36,231 bases of DNA, taken from Acidobacteriota bacterium. GTDB taxonomy: Bacteria > Acidobacteriota > Thermoanaerobaculia > Thermoanaerobaculales > Sulfomarinibacteraceae. Where the stretch lies: contig JAHECW010000037.1 in the NCBI GenBank assembly GCA_024641545.1, positions 1-36,231 on the forward strand, written 5' to 3'. A program made the translations under genes and the position numbers. Each line of letters begins with the position of its first letter. Within the stretch, counting starts at the first letter, position 1. Positions 6,588-12,883 of the stretch are shown here, one piece after another. Under the pieces are notes generated by a model. The model was not told where the DNA came from and ran no database searches. It saw only the letters and a program-made list of their open reading frames with translations.

Positions 6588-8300
6588 TCACATTCCTTGC
6601 CGAGGCTGTTGAGAATACGTGGCACCGTGCGGCCTCAGGGAACGAACAGCGACCAGGCCGAGGCGTCGCCGCTCTCGAAGCCGTCGGAGAAGATCCCGTT
6701 CGCCCGCGCCGCGCAGTAGCGGCTGCCCTGCTGGGTCTCGATGATGCCCCCCCAGATGATCATCTCGGAGCCGGTCCAGACCGTGGACCAGCGCCCAGCG
6801 GGCGCGTACGTGCGGCGCGTCGATCAGCGTCGTCGGACGCCAGGAGTCGGTCGCCGGGTCGTAGCGACCGCCGCTGGAGTCGTTCGCGCCGCCCCAGATG
6901 ATCATCTCGGTGCCGGTCCAGACGGCCGTGTGAGAGCAGCGAGCGTCGGGAGCGCCGGCGGCGGCAACCGGCGACCACGAGTCGGTGGCGGGGCTGTAGC
7001 GCGCACCGTCCCCGTAGAGCTGCCCGATGTGGACGTTGTACCCGTCCCAGATGATCATCTGGGAACCGGTCCACACGGCCGAGTGATAGGCCCGTGGCGC
7101 GAGCGGTGCGGTCGCCATGGGCGTCCAAGTGTCGCTGGCCGAATTGTAGCGGCCGCCGCTGTTGAGGAGACCCGCTGCGCCCTCGCCTCCCCAAACCAGC
7201 ATCTCGGTGCCGGTCCACCCCACGCTGGCATTCACGCGACCGGCGGGAGCACCGGCGGCGGAGGTGGGCTCCCAGGTGTCGGTGACGGGGTCGTAGCGGC
7301 CGCCGCCGGTGTCGGCCCGGCCGCCCCAGACCACCATCTTGGTGCCGGTCCACACCGCAGTGTGCCAGTAACGAGGGTCGAGGAGCTGCAGGGTCGGGGT
7401 CCAGGTGTCGTCGATGCAGTTGGCGCCGGCGACTTTCGGGAGCCGGAACTCGAAGGCTGTGCCTCCTGGCTCCGGCGCCAGGGTCCCGCGTGTCTCGCTC
7501 CACCACTCGTCGAACGATCGCTTCGGCCACTCGATGGTCGAGACCTCCACCTGCTGGTCATCCAGCGCGTGGACGACGATCGCGTAGGAGCGGGTCTCGT
7601 CTTCGCGGAGCGGGCTCACCTGGTCGAGGACGATGTCGCCAGTCGCCCCACCCATCGTCAATCTCAGCTCGCGGACACGAGCGTCGAAGTCGTCCTGCTC
7701 CAGCTCGAGGACGCCTGGAATCCGATGCCCACCAAGGCCTCGCCGCCACTCCACCGTGCTGATCACTCGGGTGGTCCGCTCCCGGGCAGGCGCCGAGCCG
7801 ATCTCGCCGATTTCACGCTCTGCGCGGGCTCGAGTGTCTTCATGTAAGAGCCGGTCGTGTGCATAGTAGGTCCTGAGGAGGCGGTCGGCGAGCAGGGGAC
7901 GCGCGAGGCCCTCGGCGGCCTTCAACGGATCATTGCCGAGGGCAGCGAACAGCTCGCGCAGCCGCGCCGGCGACTTCGAGTGGGCCGCCATCCGATCGAG
8001 CTCTGCCTGCAGCTGCTCCGGCGTGATCTCCACCCGCCAGAACCTCCGCAGCGCCGACGTCTTCAGCACGGCGTCCTCGGCCTTGCGCGCCAAGACGGTC
8101 TCCGGCACGGCCTGCTCGAACGAGCTGTCACCACCTCCCGAGCGATGGCTCCAGTAGACCTGCTCGATGGCCTTCTGGGAGCGGATCCTCTCGGACGGAG
8201 TCAGGGCGGCGGACGTCGCGGCGGGCGCGGCGGCCGCGGCGCCGATGAGGAGCGTGCTGATGAGCACCGCAGCGCGATGCATCGTGATCCGTCGGTTCAT
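6588..8300 (-). CDS. Secreted kelch-repeat protein with frameshifted C-terminus
   Basis: The start ATG at 8300 follows a strong AGGGGGAG. A signal peptide (about residues 1-30) leads into a helical region (about 35-260). Text such as ITPEQLQAELDRMAAHSKSP recalls SurA/parvulin-type chaperone N-termini; that resemblance is an inference. From about residue 305 there are kelch-like blade repeats built on HTAVWTGTEMIIWGG and GGRYDPATDSW, probably a beta-propeller. After codon 501 (around 6791-6800) the kelch pattern stops in this frame and reads unrelated Arg/Leu-rich sequence to 6588. In the +1 frame the text resumes as WSTVWTGSEMIIWGG and ends at a TGA at 6635-6637 with the same tail as the HAF protein. 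One extra base (or two lost) explains this, by mutation or sequencing error. The role is unknown. Confidence 0.82.
   Translation of the reverse strand: MNRRITMHRAAVLISTLLIGAAAAAPAATSAALTPSERIRSQKAIEQVYWSHRSGGGDSSFEQAVPETVLARKAEDAVLKTSALRRFWRVEITPEQLQAELDRMAAHSKSPARLRELFAALGNDPLKAAEGLARPLLADRLLRTYYAHDRLLHEDTRARAEREIGEIGSAPARERTTRVISTVEWRRGLGGHRIPGVLELEQDDFDARVRELRLTMGGATGDIVLDQVSPLREDETRSYAIVVHALDDQQVEVSTIEWPKRSFDEWWSETRGTLAPEPGGTAFEFRLPKVAGANCIDDTWTPTLQLLDPRYWHTAVWTGTKMVVWGGRADTGGGRYDPVTDTWEPTSAAGAPAGRVNASVGWTGTEMLVWGGEGAAGLLNSGGRYNSASDTWTPMATAPLAPRAYHSAVWTGSQMIIWDGYNVHIGQLYGDGARYSPATDSWSPVAAAGAPDARCSHTAVWTGTEMIIWGGANDSSGGRYDPATDSWRPTTLIDAPHVRARWALVHGLDRLRDDHLGGHHRDPAGQPLLRGAGERDLLRRLRERRRLGLVAVRSLRPHGATYSQQPRQGM
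6635..6790 (-). other. Out-of-frame C-terminus of the kelch protein
   Basis: Read from 6790 downward in the frame one base off the main frame, this gives WSTVWTGSEMIIWGG, about 20 further residues, then IFSDGFESGDASAWSLFVP and a stop. It continues the kelch repeat and closely matches the C-terminus of the neighbouring HAF protein. It is therefore the original end of the kelch gene rather than a separate ORF; it has no start codon or ribosome-binding site of its own. Confidence 0.88.
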
Positions 8301-8688
8301 GCTCTCCCCCTTGCGCGACGACAACAGCGGTCACTAGTAAGTGATTCCACTTCTCAATTCGAGACAGTCCAGGTTGGCCACCGACAAGAGCGGCGCGCGA
8401 ACCGGAGCTGTCCGCCGCAGGCAGTTTCGATCGGGTGCCAGGACCAACGAAACCGTGAATTCGATGCGCCGGCGGCGGGTTCGAAACGGCGTCGCGAACA
8501 GGACAGCACGTCAGGTCCCGCTTCGAGCGGCGGCGCAATCACGATTTCGTTGGGCCTGGCACCCAAAGCGTTGAAAGCGTTGGGCCTGGCACCCAAAGTA
8601 TTGAAGTCCCGCGAGCCCGAAAAACCCTGTCAGAGGGAGAAGGAGAGGATCTACTCCCGCAGGGGTATCCTGTTGCCGGGAGGCACCC
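8301..8688. other. Intergenic region between kelch and UPF0045 genes
   Basis: These 388 bases separate two divergent genes. The centre is taken up by the large palindrome at 8433-8594. The left part should hold the kelch promoter and the right part the UPF0045 promoter, but no clear -35/-10 pair was identified. No coding frame with a plausible start or family pattern is visible. Confidence 0.6.
8433..8594. repeat. Large palindrome with GGGTGCCAGG ends and a duplicated right end
   Basis: The left arm 8433-8474 begins GGGTGCCAGGACCAACGAAA and continues CCGTGA, then TGCGCCG. The right arm, about 8527-8564, is its inverted complement with a few mismatches and a short indel, leaving a loop of about 50 bases. 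The right terminal segment GTTGGGCCTGGCACCCAAAG occurs a second time 30 bases on (8549 and 8579). The terminal GGTGCCAGG matches the smaller hairpin at 5224-5285, while the inner arm sequence is different. Confidence 0.85.
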
Positions 8689-8997
8689 ATGCACGCCATC
8701 GCCGACATCGCCATCATCCCCCTCGGAGTGGGCCTCTCGCTCTCACCCTATGTCGCCGCCTGCGAGCGGGTGCTGACGGAGGCAGGGCTCGAGCCGCAGC
8801 TGCACGCCAACGGCACCAACGTCGAGGGCGAGTGGGACGTGGTCATGACCGCGCTCAAGCGCTGCCACGAGGTGCTGCACGAGATGGGCGCGCCGAGGGT
8901 CGCCACCAACATGCGCCTGGGCACGAGGATCGACAAGAAGCAGACGCGCGACGACAAGATTGCGAGCGTCGAACGAAAGCTCGACGCTCAATTATGA
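8689..8997 (+). CDS. MTH1187/UPF0045 family thiamine-binding protein
   Basis: This 102-residue protein belongs to the MTH1187/YqgV (UPF0045, DUF77) family. It starts MHAIADIAIIPLGVGLSLSPYVA. The second half has the family's ANGTNVEGEWDVVMTALKRCHE segment and the basic tail TRIDKKQTRDDKIASVERKL. Family members have a ferredoxin-like fold, form tetramers and have been reported to bind thiamine or related molecules; their cellular role is not settled. GGGAGG lies six bases before the ATG. The last codons and TGA fall inside an AT-rich repeat (8987-9101), so the C-terminal AQL may have been set by the repeat. It converges on the nucleoside phosphorylase gene. Confidence 0.9.
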   Translation: MHAIADIAIIPLGVGLSLSPYVAACERVLTEAGLEPQLHANGTNVEGEWDVVMTALKRCHEVLHEMGAPRVATNMRLGTRIDKKQTRDDKIASVERKLDAQL

Positions 8998-9101
8998 ATT
9001 CTCAATTATGAATTTTGAATTGACATCGCACACATTTCAGCTGCGTGAAGGTTGGGCGTCTGCGATGAAATTCATAATTCATCATTCATAATTCAAAATT
9101 G
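8987..9101. repeat. AT-arm/GC-core inverted repeat, copy A
   Basis: The left arm (8987 to about 9021) repeats CTCAATTATGAATT twice and ends TTTTGAATTG. The core, about 45 bases, is bounded by CATCGCA and TGCGATG. The right arm (9069-9101) reads roughly the inverse of the left (CATAATTC, ATTCATAATTCAAAATTGG). The arms are almost pure A/T in otherwise GC-rich DNA. The stop codons of both flanking convergent genes lie in the arms. A related copy is at 26321-26430. Confidence 0.88.
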
Positions 9102-9817
9102 GTGAGCGTCGTGATCACCGCCGCGGCGCCGGCCTCGAAGCCCTTCCGTGTTGCCGGGTTGCGGAGACCGCCGTAGAGCTGATCCCCGGTCTTGGGCAGG
9201 GTGATGTTGTCGCTGCAGAAGAGCAGCGCGCCCATCTCGAGACCGAGACGTGCGCCGACAACCGCGGCGGCGGCGCACTCGGACTCGACCGCAATGACCA
9301 GGCCCTTGAACGCCTCGTAGATCTCCGGGCCCTGGCGGTAGCCGGCGTCGGTTGTGTAGACGACCCCGAGATGGTTGCCGGTCTCGGCCCGACCGGCGGC
9401 CTCCTGGAGCCTGGCGGTGAGCAGCGGATCGAAGGCGGCTGGAAACTCCATGGGCGCGTAGTAGCGCGAGGTGCCCTCGCCGCGGACGGCGCCGCTGACG
9501 ACCACGAGATCGCCGACCGCCACCCGCGGATCGGTGCCGCCGCAGGCGCCGAAGACCACCACCCGGCGACCGCCGTTGCCCTTGATCATCTCGAGCGCAT
9601 TGGCGGCCGCCGGACCGCCCATCCCCGAGTACACGAGGGTCAACGTTCCGAGCCGGTAGACGATCCGGTCGGTGGTCTCGTCCAACTCCACCGCGACGCC
9701 GTCATAGGCAGCGACCAGCGCCTCGAGGTAGCTCCGGCGACCGAACGGCAGCAGGATTACGTTCTCCGCGCAGTCGAAGTCGGGGTTGTTGGCGTGGCTG
9801 AAGTCGCGTCGGCTCAT
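9086..9817 (-). CDS. Nucleoside phosphorylase family protein
   Basis: This 243-residue protein is of the PNP/UDP phosphorylase family 1 (uridine/purine nucleoside phosphorylases and MTA/SAH nucleosidases). The phosphate/ribose-binding region reads YSGMGGPAAANALEMI, followed by the family motif VVVFGACGGTDPRVAVGDLVV. A base/ribose-contact region reads AVESECAAAAVVGARLG, where ESE replaces the more common EME. The ATG at 9817 is chosen because the fold begins there; longer frames run back through the divergent small gene. The last four residues NFEL and the TGA come from the AT-rich repeat, so its original end may have differed. It is cytoplasmic and probably in nucleoside salvage; the exact base preference cannot be told. 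Confidence 0.88.
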   Translation of the reverse strand: MSRRDFSHANNPDFDCAENVILLPFGRRSYLEALVAAYDGVAVELDETTDRIVYRLGTLTLVYSGMGGPAAANALEMIKGNGGRRVVVFGACGGTDPRVAVGDLVVVSGAVRGEGTSRYYAPMEFPAAFDPLLTARLQEAAGRAETGNHLGVVYTTDAGYRQGPEIYEAFKGLVIAVESECAAAAVVGARLGLEMGALLFCSDNITLPKTGDQLYGGLRNPATRKGFEAGAAAVITTLTNFEL

Positions 9818-9856
9818 CTCGCCCCCAAAGCTGTTGGTTGAGTCAGAATAGCAGTC

Positions 9857-10018
9857 ATGACCACCAACGAACGCGTTCTTCTCGCCATCGCCGTCGTGCT
9901 GATCGATCTCACGCTCTTCGTGCTGCCGCTCACGGGGCTGTTCGCGGCCTACGTCCTTCTCGCCCGGCCGCCCTGGTTTTTTGCCTGGGTGAAGCAACTC
10001 TACGAGGGACAGTCCTGA
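9857..10018 (+). CDS. Small membrane protein, 53 residues
   Basis: An ATG at 9857 opens a frame of 53 residues, beginning MTTNERVLLAIAVVLIDLTL and ending AWVKQLYEGQS before a TGA. It has a charged N-terminus and one long or two short hydrophobic segments (about residues 7-38) containing an LPLTG stretch. An aromatic ARPPWFFAW turn and an amphipathic tail follow. That layout looks like a real inner-membrane miniprotein rather than chance. It is divergent from the nucleoside phosphorylase (39 bases between starts) and ends 32 bases before the C69 peptidase gene, so it may share that transcript. No function is assigned. Confidence 0.65.
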   Translation: MTTNERVLLAIAVVLIDLTLFVLPLTGLFAAYVLLARPPWFFAWVKQLYEGQS

Positions 10019-10050
10019 TACCATCCCCGATCGGGAATGGAGGCGCGCTC

Positions 10051-11700
10051 ATGGGATCCCACCGCATCTTCTCGTCCATCGCCATCATGATCCTCGCCGC
10101 GGGAACCGGTGTCCTTTCGACGCCGTCCGCCGAGGCCTGCACCAACATCCTGGTCACAAAGGGTGCCTCGGCCGACGGCTCGACCATGATCACCTACGCC
10201 TGCGACGGCCGCTTCCACCCGCGGCTCAACCACAGCAAGCCGGCCGACCACGAGCCGGGCGCGGAATATGAGATCCGCGAGTGGACGGGCGAGCTCCGCG
10301 GGGTGATCCCGCAGGCGGGCCACACCCACGGGGTGATCGGGCTCATGAACGACCACCAGCTCGCGATCTCGGAGACCACCACCACCGGCCGCGAGGAGCT
10401 CGAGAACCCCGACGGGCTCATCCACTACTGGACCTTGATGAAGCTCACGCTCGAGCGCGCCGCCACCGCCCGCGAGGCGATCGCGGTCATGGCCTCGCTG
10501 GTCGAGGAGCACGGTTACCGCTCGACCGCCGAGAGCTTCTCCATCGCCGATCCCAACGAGGTCTGGCTGATGGAGATGATCGGCACCGGTCCCGGCGGCA
10601 AGGGCGCGGTCTGGGTCGCCATGCGGATTCCGGACGGCTCCATCGCAGCCTACGCCAACGGCATGCGGATCCGGACCTTTCCCCTCGACGACCCCGACAC
10701 CTGTCTGTATTCGAAGAACGTCATCTCCTTCGCCGCCGACCGCGGCTATTACCACCCCGAGTCGGGCGAGCCCTTCGATTTCGCCGCGGCCTACGATGTG
10801 CCGACCCAACAGTCACGCCGCTACACCGCGACCCGGGTGTGGAGCGTCTTCCGCCGCGCCGCGCCGTCGCTCGAGCTCGACCCGGCCTACCACCGCGGCG
10901 CCCCGTTTGCCGAGCCCTACCCGTTGTGGATCAAGCCTGAGAGCAAGCTCTCGGTCGCCGATGTCATGGCGCTCATGCGCGATCACTACGAGGGCACCGA
11001 CTACGACATGACCCGCGGAGTCGACGCCGGTCCCTACGCCACCCCCAACCGCTGGCGACCCATGAGCTGGACGGTGGACGGCGCCGAGTACACCTGGGAA
11101 CGGCCGATCTCAACCCAACAGACCGGCTTCTCCTTTGTCTCCCAGTCGCGGTCGTGGCTGCCCGACGCCGTCGGCGGGGTCTACTGGTACGGTCTCGACG
11201 ACACCTTCACTTCGGTCTACATCCCGCTCTACGCCGGAATCACCCGGATCCCCGAGTCGTTCACCGTGGGCCGCCTCGACCGCTTTTCGTGGGACTCGGC
11301 TTGGTGGGTCTTCAACTTCGTCGCCAACATCGCCAACCTCAAGTACTCATTCATGATCGAGGACATCCGGGCGGTCCAAACCGAGCTCGAAGACCGCTTC
11401 CTCACCATGCAGCCGGTCATCGAGCAGACCGCTGTGGCCCTGGCAGAGACCGATCCCGCGCTCATGCGCGAGTTCCTCACCCAGTACTCGGTGGGCCAGG
11501 CCGAGGAGGTCGTCCGGCGCTGGAAGGAGCTCGGCGAGCTCCTCCTGACCAAGTACAACGACGGCTATGTCGCCGGCGAAGGCGACGAGGATGTCGAGCG
11601 CGGCTACCCCGAGAGGTGGCTCCGCGAGGTCATCCGGGCGCGGCCCGACCAGTTCCTCCTCGACCAGGCCGAAACCCCGGAGAACGCACTCCCGTACTGA
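10051..11700 (+). CDS. Secreted C69-family dipeptidase (PepD-like)
   Basis: This 549-residue protein is of peptidase family C69, an N-terminal-nucleophile hydrolase family whose best-known members are dipeptidases. The signal peptide (residues 1-29) ends PSAEA and is followed directly by Cys30 (CTNILVTKGASADGSTM). Signal cleavage would expose Cys30 as the N-terminal nucleophile. Family text follows: MNDHQLAISETTTTGREEL, then SIADPNEVWLMEMIGTGPGG and SKNVISFAADRGYYHPE. GGAGG stands seven bases before the ATG at 10051; a longer in-frame extension lacks a signal peptide and overlaps the 53-residue gene. Length fits family members of about 500-570 residues. It probably acts in the periplasm or outside the cell on peptides. 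Confidence in family is high; substrate inferred. Confidence 0.93.
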   Translation: MGSHRIFSSIAIMILAAGTGVLSTPSAEACTNILVTKGASADGSTMITYACDGRFHPRLNHSKPADHEPGAEYEIREWTGELRGVIPQAGHTHGVIGLMNDHQLAISETTTTGREELENPDGLIHYWTLMKLTLERAATAREAIAVMASLVEEHGYRSTAESFSIADPNEVWLMEMIGTGPGGKGAVWVAMRIPDGSIAAYANGMRIRTFPLDDPDTCLYSKNVISFAADRGYYHPESGEPFDFAAAYDVPTQQSRRYTATRVWSVFRRAAPSLELDPAYHRGAPFAEPYPLWIKPESKLSVADVMALMRDHYEGTDYDMTRGVDAGPYATPNRWRPMSWTVDGAEYTWERPISTQQTGFSFVSQSRSWLPDAVGGVYWYGLDDTFTSVYIPLYAGITRIPESFTVGRLDRFSWDSAWWVFNFVANIANLKYSFMIEDIRAVQTELEDRFLTMQPVIEQTAVALAETDPALMREFLTQYSVGQAEEVVRRWKELGELLLTKYNDGYVAGEGDEDVERGYPERWLREVIRARPDQFLLDQAETPENALPY

Positions 11701-11731
11701 TCAGGAAGTGGATACCGCAGCAACCGATCCC

Positions 11732-12595
11732 ATGGTCTTCCGCCCGCCGCAACTGCGGCGCGGCTGGCAGCTGGTCATCGGCCTGCCGCTCTCGGCCTTG
11801 GTTCTGCTGCCGACCCTCTTTGCCGTGTGGCTGGTCTGGACGCCGCAGGTGGTCGAGCTTTCAATCGACGAGGGATGGCTCCAGGTCAGAACCGCGCCCG
11901 CTCCGATCAGCCGTCACCACAGCTTTGATCTCGCGACTGTGATCTCCGTCGAAGAAACCCGCCTCGGCCGCGGCCGACGGACGGCCGGCACCGCCCTGCC
12001 CGGCTACTGCGTCGGCAACTTCAGCTACGACGGGCTCGGCAGCGTCTGGCAGGCGACCGACTGCTCGCGCGATGTGCTCGTGCTCCGGCGTAGCGACGAC
12101 AAGCCCGTCGTCCTGACGCCGCCCGATCGGGAACGCTTCCGCGCCGCCGTCGCGGCCGGCCGCGGTTATGACGAGCGCCAGCCGCCACCGGACGCCGGGA
12201 AGGGATGGAGCTTCGTCAAGCTGATCACCCTTCTGGCGCCGCTCGCCGGACTCGTGGTTCCGGTGGTCTTTCTCGTCGCGCCGGGGCGTCTGCGCTACCG
12301 GGTCATCTCGGGCGGACTCGAGATCATGACGATGCTCGGCACCAGGCGCTTCGCCACCGCGGGCTGCACCGCCCGGCATCACCAACCACGGGTCGGGCTC
12401 AGGCTGTGGGGGACCGGCGCGCCCGGCTACTACACGGGGACCTTTCGCGTCGACGGGAGCAACACCAAACTCTACACCACATCCGTCGAGGAGGGCGTGC
12501 TCGTCGAAGGGCCGGGGGTGCGGGTCTTCGTCAACCCCGAGAACGAGGCCGCCTTTCTCCACGCCATGCACACCTTCGGCGGCGCTACCGGGTAA
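11732..12595 (+). CDS. Membrane protein with two PH-like (bPH_5) domains
   Basis: This protein of about 287 residues has hydrophobic segments near residues 12-36 and 165-185, each followed by a similar soluble half. Half one contains LPGYCVGNFSYDGLGSVWQA and ends LTPPDRERFRAAV. Half two contains APGYYTGTFRVDGSNTKLYT and ends VNPENEAAFLHAM. The match indicates an internal duplication of a bacterial PH-like domain (bPH_5 pattern: GYxxGxFxxDG, then a Thr and a P.D/E..xF end). Function is unknown; such domains are often membrane-linked sensors or scaffolds. The start is uncertain: ATG 11732 has no clear ribosome-binding site, and GTG 11708 just after the C69 stop is the alternative. It probably shares the C69 transcript. 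Confidence 0.75.
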   Translation: MVFRPPQLRRGWQLVIGLPLSALVLLPTLFAVWLVWTPQVVELSIDEGWLQVRTAPAPISRHHSFDLATVISVEETRLGRGRRTAGTALPGYCVGNFSYDGLGSVWQATDCSRDVLVLRRSDDKPVVLTPPDRERFRAAVAAGRGYDERQPPPDAGKGWSFVKLITLLAPLAGLVVPVVFLVAPGRLRYRVISGGLEIMTMLGTRRFATAGCTARHHQPRVGLRLWGTGAPGYYTGTFRVDGSNTKLYTTSVEEGVLVEGPGVRVFVNPENEAAFLHAMHTFGGATG

Positions 12596-12743
12596 ACCGT
12601 GTAAGGCGTGAGGAGTGAGGGGTAAAGGGTGGCTCGGCGGAACCGGAGCCCCCCGTGATTTCGTGGGTTTTTGTGCCCTTTGTGTTTCAAAAACGACGTC
12701 GAAACCACCACAGTCAATCCACGAGGTCGAGAGACGCTCCAGT

Positions 12744-12770
12744 CACACGGACGTGTGCTCAGTTGAGCAC
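12744..12770. promoter_or_regulatory. Two overlapping palindromes, possible operator
   Basis: CACACG GA CGTGTG (12744-12757) overlaps GTGCTCA GT TGAGCAC (12755-12770). Both have perfect arms. They lie about 115 bases upstream of the propeller gene start, with a possible extended -10 (TGCTAATCT) downstream near 12798. A dimeric regulator could bind here; this is inferred from symmetry only. Confidence 0.4.
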
Positions 12771-12883
12771 TGCCGAACCCTCGGGGTCGGCCTCTCGTGC
12801 TAATCTTCACGACGCTGCCGCGCCTTAATCGGACCGGAAGCCTGATCGGCGCCCAGCCAACGCCATTCCCTGGAGGAACACCC

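Noticed and set aside
8549-8598. Possible CRISPR-like direct repeats
   Set aside because: Only two copies of a 20-base segment exist, with a 10-base gap, and they are part of a palindrome; there are no further units or cas genes.
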